A stretch of 64,000 nt of DNA from Melastoma dodecandrum (lineage: Eukaryota; Streptophyta; Magnoliopsida; Myrtales; Melastomataceae). Made by a program: the position numbers and the translations under genes. The stretch is from positions 682,001 through 746,000 of the forward strand of contig JARUPY010000045.1 of NCBI GenBank assembly GCA_029817715.1, in the 5' to 3' direction. Under the pieces are notes generated by a model, which worked only from the letters and a program-made list of their open reading frames with translations, was not told where the DNA came from and did not search any database. This document shows positions 24,397 to 34,036 of this stretch, piece after piece (within the stretch, counting starts at the first letter, position 1; the number at the start of each line of letters is the position of its first letter).

Positions 24397-25864
24397 CTAG
24401 ATCACTGAAATCAAGAGAAGGTAAAATTTCATTTTGACTAAACTTTGAATCCTTTCTCTCGATATGTGGCCTAAACGTTTATGCCACAACAGACAAGAAT
24501 TTTCAACGGATAAAGGTCTCTTGGAGGTACTCGACTCAACCGAGAAATTTTGAAAAGGAGTAGGAGTCAAAAGCAATTGAAATAATCCATTATTTAGAAT
24601 TCCAGAACCAACAATCTGAGAATTCAAAGACAATCGAACTGAACCTCGTTCAAAAAGAAAAGAGTATCCACTAGAGTTCAAAGCTGAAATAGAAATCAAG
24701 TTTCTTCTAATAGTGGGAACGTAAAAGACATTTCTCAACATGAGAACATGATTTGACTCTAGAACAAGACGAACAACTCCTATGGACTCGACTTGGACTT
24801 CAACATCGTTCCCCACTTTAAGCTTTGACTCCGTTTCACTTGGTTTCCTTATGCTCTTGAACCCCTGTAATGTCATAGTAACATGCACAGAAGCTCCACT
24901 ATCAATCCACCAAGAACTAGGTGAGACATCAACTAGATTCGATTCAAAACATACTAGAACAGAAGAGTTACCTCCAGACTTATTTTGCTCAAGTCGAGCC
25001 TTAAGCTTAAAACAATCCTTTTTCATATGTCCTAACTTTTGGCAATAGAAACATTTGATATCCTTTTTAGAGACAACCTTTGAACCTCCCTCACTCTGAT
25101 CGTGACCATGCCTCTTAAAGCCCGTATTCTTAGAAGCACCGGGGTGAAAACGCTTAGAGTGCTTCTTACCCTTCAAAAAGGAAGGTCTAGAAGAAGACAC
25201 AAGAAAGGCACTCTCACTCTTCTCCCTCTTAAGTTTCTCTTCCTCCGCCATACACTTACTAATGAGATCATTGATAGTCCAACTCTCGTTTTGGGAAATA
25301 AAGGCAGTTTTGATCTGAGAGAAATTCGGAGGCAAGGAATTGAGAGCATGAAGAATGATGAACTTATCTGGGAGAGGAATCTCAAGGCTTTTTAGTTTGG
25401 ACTGGAGGGAAATCATTTTCAGAATATAGTCTCTCACTCCTCCCACATTGTCATAAGACATACTCGTCAGCTTTTTCAACAGGACACTAGATTCAGCCAT
25501 ATCGGGTACAAGGTACCTATCTCCAAGAGCAGAGCAACTCCTTAGCAGTGGAAGCCTCAGGTAACCCACTCAACAGATGTTCTGAAATTGATCTCCTCAT
25601 GGCTAGAAGACTCATATAGTTCGAATGCTCCCACTTGCTAAAGTACTCTCTTTCCATTGGGGTACTAGCCTCAGTAAGCGGAGCGGGGCGATCCACTCGC
25701 AAGGCTAAATCCAGATTTACAAATCCCAGGGCATACAGAAGCTCATCCTTCCACTTATTGAAATTAGATCCATTTAGGACCTCAACTACACCAACACCAG
25801 CATTGTTCAAAGCAAGTGTGACTGAAAACAAAAGGAACAAATACATGAGTGAACATAACAGCAA
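24397..25864 (-). pseudogene. Copia gag and protease
   Basis: The minus-strand frame from 25864 holds the gag N-terminus (LNGSNFNKWKDELLYALGF). It is offset by one base near 25535 from the frame 25569-24397, which holds the rest of gag, a CCHC zinc knuckle (CFYCQKLGHMKKDC near 25050-25010), the protease triad WWIDSGAS near 24905, and the pre-integrase LLWHKRLGHISRERIQ. A further one-base break near 24435 separates it from the integrase core. Confidence 0.88.
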
Positions 25865-26010
25865 TAGTCATTTACATAGACTATCAAACAGAGAGCCTCA
25901 AACAACGCCAAATGCAGTGAATCCAACACCTTTGGGCAGAAGGACCCCACACCAGCAAAGTCAAGACACTCTAGCAACCCTCAACAAGTCCGAGAAAATC
26001 CCACCTGTCA

Positions 26011-26242
26011 CTTTGAGTGAGCCGCTTTGGCAGCCAAGCACTCAAAGCACAAATATGAGATAACTCACTTGCTGAGAACACGCGCGATTGTAAGAAAACC
26101 CGGTTGTCACTCAGGTCGAGTCGCTTTGGCAACCAAACGACCAGAGCACAAATCCAAAAGCCGCTTACCCTTAATGCACATGCCCGTCAGATGACCCACC
26201 TGTCACTGTAAACGAGCCACTTTGGCAGCTAAACGCTTACAG
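26011..26242 (-). repeat. Three 37-nt hairpins in the Copia leader
   Basis: Hairpins at 26011-26047, 26110-26146 and 26206-26242, all 37 nt, with starts spaced 99 and 96 bases. Outer stems differ but each pairs with itself; the central GCTTTGGC/GCCAAGC-type core is conserved. See findings. Confidence 0.75.
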
Positions 26243-26342
26243 CACAAATGTGAAAACACCGACAAGTTCACTCACAAAATCACATGTTCCCTTAGTCACA
26301 TATGTACGCTCAATAATAACCTCTTTTTTTTTTTTTTGAACT

Positions 26343-26405
26343 CCGCAGCTGCGGCGCGCGGTAGCAGAATGTTCCGCAGCTGCGGAATAATCCGTCGCAG
26401 CTGCG
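26343..26405. repeat. Three CGCAGCTGCG palindromes in the Copia leader
   Basis: Perfect palindromes at 26343-26354, 26374-26385 (both CCGCAGCTGCGG) and 26396-26405, between the primer site and gag. Self-complementary loops near the primer site could act in RNA dimerisation; that is inference. Confidence 0.8.
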
Positions 26406-26541
26406 GAATGACGTCTGTTCGTCTTCTCTAAACCTAATTTCGCGAAAACCGATCCTAATCACCAGAATCGATCCCAAATCGCGAAATCTTTTCAGAAATA
26501 CATAATCAAACATCGTGCGGATCCCAAATCGACAAACGGTT

Positions 26542-26553
26542 GCTCTGATACCA
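26542..26553 (-). other. Primer-binding site (initiator tRNA-Met)
   Basis: Minus-strand TGGTATCAGAGC, two bases after the 5' LTR. Confidence 0.92.
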
Positions 26554-26555
26554 CA

Positions 26556-27065
26556 TGTAAGCGAATTTGATCGCTAACCCAAGATCACCGTATCGATTTG
26601 GGACACCAAAAAAACGGGGAAAACGGAGGCGTACCTGATTGCGCCATAATCTCCAATACAAAAGCGGAAGCCAAGATCCGAGAGTACGAACTGCAAGAAC
26701 AATCAGGAAAGTGCCCTAGGTCTTCCCCTCCCTCCTGACGAGACGGCCGATGGAACTATCTGATTAATACATCAGTGGGAGAGGGGACCTAGCGCTATTA
26801 TAAACGTGACAGGCCCTTCCATCACGGGCTTATGTCAACATTAGGCCTACACCGAGTTGCCGTCTAGCCCACATCATACAATAACCGAGATGTCGCAAAA
26901 GTCCATAACAAAGATCACCGAACCTCAATGGACTATCATGCATTGTCCCGTAATCAACATACAACCCGGTTTTTCAAGATAGACAAAACATAATTAATTA
27001 TAGCCCAAAGGAATTTTATAAACAAAACAAAAGAAAGAAAACAAAGGTTCAATAAAATTCCAACA
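26556..27065 (-). repeat. 5' LTR of the young Copia element
   Basis: 510 bp, TG...CA ends, followed by the atcat target duplication and the N-terminal kinase sequence. Confidence 0.93.
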
Positions 27066-27479
27066 ATCATCCCTATCACTCTTAGACACCAGTTTCCTCT
27101 TCAAGATCGACTTGCAGGCATAACTATGACCAGTCGAATTCTCTGTACACAGATAAGTAATCCCAAATTGTCCCCTACCCAGTTCCTTTCCTAAAGTATA
27201 GAACATCCTCACATCCTCATAAGGCTTCCCAAGGATAGTGTTATCCTGCTTCGTACCGGAGGCCGCAACCCGCCATAATACTAACTGCGGGCTTTCCGGT
27301 GGCCGGCGGAGCCGGAGCCTTCTGAGTATGAACAGGAGGATAGTACTGCTGCTGCTGAGGGGGCTGCTCCTGATGAGGGGGATTGACTCTGGGTGGTGCC
27401 GGTGGTGGCCGTGATCGTGGTGGAGTAACCGTTTGCTCCGGATTGCTTGCGCATTTCCTTGCTCTCAGACACAACCCAT

Positions 27480-28837
27480 TACGGCGATAGAAGGGAAGGA
27501 AGTTGGGTTAAGATCAAGTCAAGAACTTGGGGTGGGAATTGGGTGATGATGTTTGGACGGGGAGTAGGGAGGAATTGTTGAGGAGATTTTTGCAGCTTTT
27601 TGTTTGATATGCAAAAGGGAGTGTGAAAGAAGTGGGGAAGAAAGAGAGATGCTGGAAGTTAGCTTTGCTGAGGTTTTAGTTTAAAGAATAATAAAAATCA
27701 AAATCTACAAATTAATGTTTATGAATATTAAATAGAAAGGTTTATTGTTATTGAGAAATACTGTCCGGTTCCGGTTCCGCTTCACCTAAAAACTAGCAAT
27801 TATGTGAGGGGTCCTAACTCTAATTAGGGGTTAGTTCAGGCCTTTTCTATTCGGTGTGGGATTATTTTCCAACACCTCCCTATAATTCCATGTCGGACGG
27901 TTGGGCACCCTTGTACGGAATCTTTATCCGACGGGACGAATCTGGCTGATACTATGTTAGAAATCGTGTCGGGGTTCACCTTCACATAAAAACTAGCTAT
28001 TAAATGGTTCTAACTCTATTTAAGGTTTTGGCCCAGGCCTTTTTTATCAATTGCAAGGGCTGATATTCTGAAACGGGAATAATTAATATATAAACAATGG
28101 GTTTTGCATTTCAAAAGTCGGGAAAGTATTTTTTTCTATATTTTTGTATTGATTGTATATTCTTACCTGACGTGACATTATATATTACCAAATGTTATCC
28201 CTATGTCGATGTTTCAAATAGCGACATTGAAAAAAATTGACTAAATCGCAATTTTTTTTAGTATTAGACGAAAGCTTTTGTTTGAAACATTGATTTTTTA
28301 TAAAGATGTTTGAAATATCGACTTTGGTCCGACATAAAAAAAAAATGTAAAAAGTTCATAAGTCTTCCAAATCGAAGTCGATATTTCAAACAAGCTATTT
28401 AGATATTTCTGAATTCGAAATTCTGTTTAGTAAATTTTTTCTACACCAACGTTACAAAAATACTCTATTTATCTTGACATTTTTTTTCCTAAACTAGCAC
28501 GCATTTAAGTACTATGAGTTGATTATACATGCGACCAACTAAGTCATCTGTGAATGAATGAAGTGGGTGGGTGTACACAGGTGATCGATCATCAATCATT
28601 GTTTCTTTGTATCTATCTAAAGAAAATAATAATGATAATAAATTAGACACATTCCCTAATCCCCACTATATGTATCATTTTATATGATTAATAAAAATGA
28701 GACGCGATGGGATTGGGAACTAAGATAAAAGTCACGTGTTTGCAAATGTGCGACCAATTTATGTGTCCATCACGTAAACCTGAAACCCCTTGCTTGGTAT
28801 GCTTTCAGGAACTTGCTCATTTTTCTTTTGCCCGTGG
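27480..28837. other. 5' flank of kinase copy A', no gene recognised
   Basis: Matches 1618-2755. It keeps about 190 bp near 28010-28200 that copy A has lost. AT-rich, no supported open frame. Confidence 0.6.
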
Positions 28838-28908
28838 AAGTGTGTTGACATAGTAAATAATTTTGGGCCTGGGCTTAGAGCCCAGGAATCATCACACTAC
28901 CTAAGAAC

Positions 28909-29108
28909 GAAGTCGCCCAGGCCGACTCATGACAAAGTCGACTAGGTTAACTCAGAACGAAGTCATCCAGGCCGACTCATGACAACGTCGACTGGGCTAA
29001 CTCATAACGATGTCGCCCAGGTCGACTCATAGTGAAGTCGACTGGGTTAGCTCATGACAAAGTCACCCAGGTCGACTCATGACGAGGTCGGTTGGGTTAA
29101 TTCATGAT
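28909..29108 (+). repeat. 50 bp minisatellite in LTR U3 (four units)
   Basis: Four imperfect 50 bp units built on 'gaagtcgcccaggccgactc' and 'gtcgactgggttaactca'. The same array is at 41078-41277 in the other LTR. GTCGAC is also frequent in the element's coding part. Confidence 0.85.
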
Positions 29109-29486
29109 GAAGTCGACCCACAATAGAGTTACTAAAGACGACTCATGTATAGAGTCGACTAGGTCAACTCACCACTAAGATATGACCACCAATAGGACCC
29201 AATAGTAGCTAGGTCTACTCATAGGGTCAAGTCGACCTTACCCTGAACAAAGGCAACTGCAGCAGTCAAAGCCCGTACAAACAAAGCAAGTCGACGAGAT
29301 GGGAATAAATTTATTTATTCCTAAAATCACGATTGTTAAGAATCGTAACCGATTCTAATTCTCAGGAATGTGATCCCGTATCTCATGGGAAGTTGTTGGG
29401 ACACTCCCACGATACTAGGGATCACGATCTATGACACGATCTGTAACAAGATCCACTCGTTACGTGTTAGACACGAACGAGCTCAC

Positions 29487-29494
29487 TATAAATA
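29487..29494 (+). promoter_or_regulatory. TATA box of the Tat LTR
   Basis: TATAAATA followed by gcaaagg. The matching site in the 3' LTR is near 41656. Confidence 0.6.
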
Positions 29495-29612
29495 GCAAAG
29501 GAGTTTCCAAAGACAAGACACGAATACACACAGCCAAAAACTCTGAAGTTTGTTCGTCAACCTTAGGAATTAGATGCCCTGACCCGGCTTATAGGTTAAC
29601 TACCCTTCCACC

Positions 29613-29828
29613 GGCAGAGTGAGCTCGTAGGGCCTTTGCCGTCAATCCTCCGCCAGCGACACCACCGACGAAGTGAGCTCGTAGGGCCTTCGTCACAACT
29701 CTCCACCAGCGACCACCCCCGACGAAGCGAGCTTCCAAGGCCTTCGTCACGACCTTCCGCCAGCAACCACCACAGACGGAGCGAGCTTCCAAGGCCTTCG
29801 TCACGCGTTCTCCGCCGCTACAAGATCC
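29613..29828 (+). repeat. 54 bp minisatellite in LTR R/U5 (four units)
   Basis: Four units of 54 bp starting GACGAAG(T/C)GAGC, each with 'ggccttcgtca' and 'ccgccagc'. Because 54 is 18 codons, both strands have open frames with an 18-residue repeat; these are not genes. Repeated in the 3' LTR near 41781-41996. Confidence 0.85.
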
Positions 29829-30021
29829 CACATCGTCACCACTGTTTCCCTTTTTCCTATTAATGGCTGTAAGCCCTTTACTTTTAATTCTCTAAAGATT
29901 GTAAGACTTGCATTATTTCTGTACAAAGTTAGTGCATCTTCTTACTGGCGACCACAATACAACTACTGTGAGTCCATTGCCAAATATTTTCGACGTGATC
30001 CGTTCCGTGCGCGAACACGTT

Positions 30022-30042
30022 TTTGGCGACCACAGTGGGAGC
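30022..30042 (+). other. Primer-binding site of the Tat element
   Basis: TTTGGCGACCACAGTGGGAG, four bases after the LTR. It resembles the TGGCGAC-type site used by Tat/Ogre elements, usually assigned to tRNA-Arg. Confidence 0.65.
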
Positions 30043-30058
30043 ACGTTGAGGAAAAAGA

Positions 30059-33000
30059 ATGCCGAGAAATACTCGAAGCCGTGAGTCTCAGAATCCCTTA
30101 GATGGGGAAAACCAGGAACTTCCTCCGGGAATGGACTTGCCAGCGCCGGCCCTAGGAGGCCAGGCAGCTACAAACCAGTCAGAACTTCCTCCGGGAATGG
30201 ACTTGCCAGCGCCGGCCCTAGGAGGCCAGGCAGCTACAAACCAGTCCACCTTTGATTCACATACCCCGTCTGAATTTATTTCAAGACTGGAGTTCCACAA
30301 GGAACTGGGAGATGTGCGTCAGGAGTTGACTGCTATGAAGGGTATTCTAATGGATGTCCAAACCCTAATAGGGCGTCTTTCTGGCCCGAGAAACGAGGAA
30401 AGAGTAAGACCTCATATGAGAGAAACCCCCTTTAGGGAGTCTACGTTCATGACAGACGCTCGACGGACTGCTCAAGGGCCACGTAACGTGACTTTTGAGC
30501 AATCTGAGATAAGGACGAATGCTCTTTTCGAACCCGGAAATCTGGTTCCCCCTGGTCGACCCTCTTCTTCACGTAATCGACCAACGAATACGTATTGGAA
30601 TGAGGTAGAGGACTTTCAAGAGGAAACAGATCGAGGGGAGGATTTTATTCCGTCTCGACGCCCTGGAAAAGAACCTGTAATCGACGCGACTGGAGACCAC
30701 TATGACCTTGGATCCCGAGGTGGAAACTTTCGGGAGGAACCTTCTTTCTACATGAGGGATCCAGTGAATCAGGCAATGGGGGAAAGATCTCCGTACAGCC
30801 CGATAAGGTCAACTCGACCTCCAGCGCAGGCCCCAGTAGGCGGTATACCCCCAGACTTGAGGGATACCATAACTCAGGTTATAGAGCAAGTCGTCCCCGG
30901 AATAGCTCGGCGAGACGATGCCTGTTTGTACAGGTCTCCCTATCCTGCATATGTCGACAGGGATTTCCCTCTACCTAGAGGTTATAAGGTGCCCGACTTT
31001 ACTCGTTTTTCGGGTGAAGATGAAATGACCCCACTCGAGCATGTCGCTCGCTTCACTCACCAACTTGGTGAGGCGGCTGGGAACGACTTTTGGAAACTGA
31101 AGCTTTTCCCTAACTCATTAACGGGAGATGCCTTTACGTGGTATGCGAGTTTGCCGCCAGGGTCAGTAGCCTCGTGGACTCAGATGCAGTCTATGTTCGT
31201 TAAGACCTTTGCTCGACTGGATACCCCCATGTCAATGTTTGAGGTAATGCGCCTTAAGCAGGCTAACGGAGAACACCCAGGACAGTTTCTAATGAAACTT
31301 AGGAAGGCCCTACTACGGTGTAGACCCCCCATACCGGAGAAAGATCAATTACTTCTCGCATTAAATGCGTTGACAATCCCGTTCCGGAAAAAGCTGCAGG
31401 GCGAGCGCTTTGCTGACCTGTATGACTTAGCAAGGAGGGCTACTGAGTATTATCAGCTCCTTACAGAGGAAGCCCAGCTGACTCGAGCCTACCAAGTCGA
31501 CACTTATGAAGTCGACGTGGCGGAATTTGTCAAGGGGGAGTCGACTATATGCGATCCCCTGACTAAGAAGAATTCCAAAGCTAAGGCATCCCAAAAGAAT
31601 GCCGAAGAAAGAAAATATTCTTTCGATACGGATAAAGTCGACGCAATATTCGACTGGCTTTATCAAAGGAAAAGGATTAGGCTCAAGCCCGGCCATCGAG
31701 TCCCTCAGACAGAGAGGGAAAAGAATAGGAATTACTGCAAGTGGCATGGGTCCTTCACCCATGCTACCAAGGACTGTTTGTCCTTTAGAAATATCATCCA
31801 GGATTTAATAGAGTCTAAAGAGCTACGTTTTCCCGAGGTCGACGAAGTCGCCGTGGTGGATGATAATCCATTCGGGGATGAAGTCGCCATTCATACGTTT
31901 GACATATTTGATGCTGAGGTTAATCTCTTAGAAGTTATTAACGACTCTGCTGTACCCTCGCAGGACTTACAAGCAACCGGCGAGACTTTGGTGGCTAATG
32001 CCCTGATGAAGCGACTGGCTGAGCGTGGGATCTTCATTCTGCCCAAAGGAAGGGAGAAGTGGCTATGCCACTGGCACTTGAACGACACTCATACTACGGA
32101 TCAGTGCCACACGTTCAAGAAGTACCTACTGGACAGCAAGACGGAGGAGTGGTACGACTTGACCCCGTTCGAGGAAGCAGCAATGTCGCTGAACACTCCC
32201 CGAGGATCTTCTCACGCCCTCAAAAGCCCTCCTAGCGCAGATCGCCGATTAGCCTTGCGAGGAGGAAGAGGAGGCCCCCAGGGTCACAAAGGGAATGGAG
32301 AGGCAGTCGCCCGGGGAACAGAACGCCCGGCACGGCGACTGGAGTTCATAGACTCGTCTGGCCAAAGGGTCATCAAACAGGGGTACACTAGAACTACCCC
32401 TGTCAAGGAGATTAGACCGGTAGAGGAGCATAAGGAAGCGGACCAACCTCAGCAGGCCGTGAATCGCAGGCCCCGCTACGCGTCGCAGACAGTTGATCCT
32501 CAGGAACTGCGGAGGGGGCCACCCATTGCCCAATTCCTGGACGAAAAGCTGCTGTGCCAAAAGTGCAAGCTGATCGCTCACAACCGCATACTCATCACCC
32601 AGCTCTGCACAGCATGCTGCGTTAACTACTTCTTGCGGCTCGTCGACTTATCCGCAAAAGGGGAAATGCTGGTGAAGGCAGTCCGTCCTGAGGGCTCTGG
32701 TAATTCGAAACCTAACAAGCCCTCTTCGAATAGGCCAGCAGATAACCCTGTGCAGGTAGGATATGACCCAGCCGACGGAAGGTTTGTGGAGGTAAGTCGA
32801 CTTCCTTTTGGTTCTAAGAAACCAAGGTTTGTCAAAGCACTTAACCCTTCGTCTCAATGGCAGAAGGCGGAAAGGAAGGTTACGCTTCCCGTGAGGGCTC
32901 AAAAGAGAAAAGAAAGGCGTCTAAGTCACGCCCAGAAGAAGCCCAGAATGACCCCTGTGATGCCACCCTTTGGCGGGAACCACGCCACAGGGAAACAAGT

Positions 33001-34036
33001 CGCAGAGCCCGAGCGGGTCGAGTCTACTGACTACTCGGAAGACCCAGGCTCGAGCTTCGACTACATTCCTCTACGAGGAGATAAGCCCTGCGACTTCAAC
33101 GCAGCGCAAGGGCCCCTCGTGAGCTGTAACGCTCTTACCCTCCCTGCGGAGTTCGCCTGCAACAACAAGTCGGAGGCACCGGAAGGTAAAACTCTCGACT
33201 CTAAAGTCATTACATTTCCTTCTGGCTTCCCTCTGCACTGGTTGAGGAAACCATCAGATCGCATGAAACAGCATATGCATTCGCTGTACATCTCAGCCAC
33301 CGTTGATGGTGTCTTAGTGGGCCGAGTCTTAATAGACAATGGCGCCACTGTCAATGGTCTTCCCCTTGCCAAGTTTAGATTACTTGCGTACAAGCCTAGC
33401 GAGTTGGTGCGAACCGACGTAGCTGTAAGTGGCTTTAATGGGAGAAAATCCAAGTGCCTGGGCATATGCTCCGTGCGCCTAGGCGTCGGGAGACACGAGC
33501 AGGAAACTGCTTTCTTTGTAATCGATATAGCCCCTTCATTTAATGCGCTTTTAGGACACGATTGGCTTCATAAGGCCGCCGCGATTCCATCTACTTTGCA
33601 TAGGGAGTTAATCTTATGGCTTGACTCCGAAATAGAAATCGTTAAGGCTGATGAATACTCCTGTTGTGACAAGGGTATTTTGCATGCAGAGACGTGTAAG
33701 ACAATCAAGGACCTTACTCTGGACCAGCGCTACAAGCTGGGAGACCCCACAGTCGAACCCTTAGGTGAACCTTCTGGGAAGTTCGACTTCATCGTAAGCT
33801 ATGGCACCTCTCACCCCAAGCCTGACGAAGGACCGATTGTGCCATCAGGATGGGGGCCTGACTTCACAGACAAGGACATAGACGAGGTCCTGCAGGAGGT
33901 AGTCACGACCAAGGATGAAAGCGAGACGAACAACAGCCCAAGCGGCAACAAGGGAGAAGCGCCTAAGAGCCAAGAGAGCACTGCGACGGAGTTGGAGCCC
34001 GATAGACTCCTACACGAAGGGATGTATGGACAGTGA
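30059..34036 (+). CDS. Gag-protease polyprotein of the Tat element
   Basis: 1325 aa, one open frame from the first ATG after the primer site. A 66 bp perfect tandem duplication (30116-30247) doubles 22 residues near the N-terminus. The gag core is at about residues 307-430 (TRFSGEDEMTPLEHVARF, TWYASLPPG). Two knuckle-like Cys/His blocks follow near 560 (CKWHGSFTHATKDC) and 667 (CHWHLNDTHTTDQC), and a CxxC cluster near 831. The aspartic protease DNGA motif (VLIDNGATVNGLP) is near 1094. The frame ends 122 bases inside the next frame, which is offset by +1. This makes the capsid and processing functions; pol would need frameshifting or separate expression. Confidence 0.9.
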   Translation: MPRNTRSRESQNPLDGENQELPPGMDLPAPALGGQAATNQSELPPGMDLPAPALGGQAATNQSTFDSHTPSEFISRLEFHKELGDVRQELTAMKGILMDVQTLIGRLSGPRNEERVRPHMRETPFRESTFMTDARRTAQGPRNVTFEQSEIRTNALFEPGNLVPPGRPSSSRNRPTNTYWNEVEDFQEETDRGEDFIPSRRPGKEPVIDATGDHYDLGSRGGNFREEPSFYMRDPVNQAMGERSPYSPIRSTRPPAQAPVGGIPPDLRDTITQVIEQVVPGIARRDDACLYRSPYPAYVDRDFPLPRGYKVPDFTRFSGEDEMTPLEHVARFTHQLGEAAGNDFWKLKLFPNSLTGDAFTWYASLPPGSVASWTQMQSMFVKTFARLDTPMSMFEVMRLKQANGEHPGQFLMKLRKALLRCRPPIPEKDQLLLALNALTIPFRKKLQGERFADLYDLARRATEYYQLLTEEAQLTRAYQVDTYEVDVAEFVKGESTICDPLTKKNSKAKASQKNAEERKYSFDTDKVDAIFDWLYQRKRIRLKPGHRVPQTEREKNRNYCKWHGSFTHATKDCLSFRNIIQDLIESKELRFPEVDEVAVVDDNPFGDEVAIHTFDIFDAEVNLLEVINDSAVPSQDLQATGETLVANALMKRLAERGIFILPKGREKWLCHWHLNDTHTTDQCHTFKKYLLDSKTEEWYDLTPFEEAAMSLNTPRGSSHALKSPPSADRRLALRGGRGGPQGHKGNGEAVARGTERPARRLEFIDSSGQRVIKQGYTRTTPVKEIRPVEEHKEADQPQQAVNRRPRYASQTVDPQELRRGPPIAQFLDEKLLCQKCKLIAHNRILITQLCTACCVNYFLRLVDLSAKGEMLVKAVRPEGSGNSKPNKPSSNRPADNPVQVGYDPADGRFVEVSRLPFGSKKPRFVKALNPSSQWQKAERKVTLPVRAQKRKERRLSHAQKKPRMTPVMPPFGGNHATGKQVAEPERVESTDYSEDPGSSFDYIPLRGDKPCDFNAAQGPLVSCNALTLPAEFACNNKSEAPEGKTLDSKVITFPSGFPLHWLRKPSDRMKQHMHSLYISATVDGVLVGRVLIDNGATVNGLPLAKFRLLAYKPSELVRTDVAVSGFNGRKSKCLGICSVRLGVGRHEQETAFFVIDIAPSFNALLGHDWLHKAAAIPSTLHRELILWLDSEIEIVKADEYSCCDKGILHAETCKTIKDLTLDQRYKLGDPTVEPLGEPSGKFDFIVSYGTSHPKPDEGPIVPSGWGPDFTDKDIDEVLQEVVTTKDESETNNSPSGNKGEAPKSQESTATELEPDRLLHEGMYGQ
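30116..30247 (+). repeat. 66 bp tandem duplication inside gag
   Basis: Two identical 66 bp units in frame (22 residues, start ELPPGMDLPAPALGG). The identity implies a recent event. Confidence 0.92.

Larger units (their letters stand above)
20556..27065 (-). mobile_element. Young Copia LTR retrotransposon, minus strand
   Basis: Flanked by atcat at 20551-20555 and 27066-27070; ends TGTAAGCG and TTCCAACA. LTRs of 511 and 510 bp differ by one substitution, a one-base indel and a two-base A-run indel, so the insertion is recent. The coding order on the minus strand is gag, protease, integrase, RT, RNase H, as in Ty1/Copia. Three one-base frame breaks (near 25535, 24435 and 23975) split the polyprotein, so this copy should not be autonomous. 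It is inserted into the kinase exon, 106 bp from the other Copia element. Confidence 0.95.
14641..27479 (-). pseudogene. Calcium-dependent protein kinase (CPK29-like), copy A', split by two retrotransposons
   Basis: On the minus strand the gene starts at ATG 27479 (MGC, a possible acylation site) and then shifts frame at once. The proline/glutamine-rich N-terminus and kinase start ([21 protein letters not shown]) run to 27071. After the 20556-27065 insert the exon resumes at 20555 ([15 protein letters not shown]), has an in-frame TAA at 20467-20469, and is split again at 20450. It resumes at 16088 ([27 protein letters not shown]) and ends near 15850. The exons for the rest of the kinase C-lobe are missing (junction about 15760). 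EF-hand exons follow at 15719-15556, 15473-15347 and about 15185-15077 (one-base loss in IIAEVDKDN). The last exon, 14715-14641, ends DYDQFCTMMRSK...LF and a stop. EF-hand 2 has lost its glycines (DVDRNRTID). It is non-functional. Confidence 0.9.
28843..30017 (+). repeat. 5' LTR of the Tat element
   Basis: Begins TGTTGACATAG, ends GCGCGAACA. Includes two minisatellites and a TATA box at 29487. Confidence 0.93.

Noticed and set aside
29589..29863. Overlapping frames on both strands with 18-residue repeats in the Tat LTR (also at 41757-42031)
   Set aside because: Translation of the 54 bp minisatellite; present in both LTRs only because the LTRs are copies.
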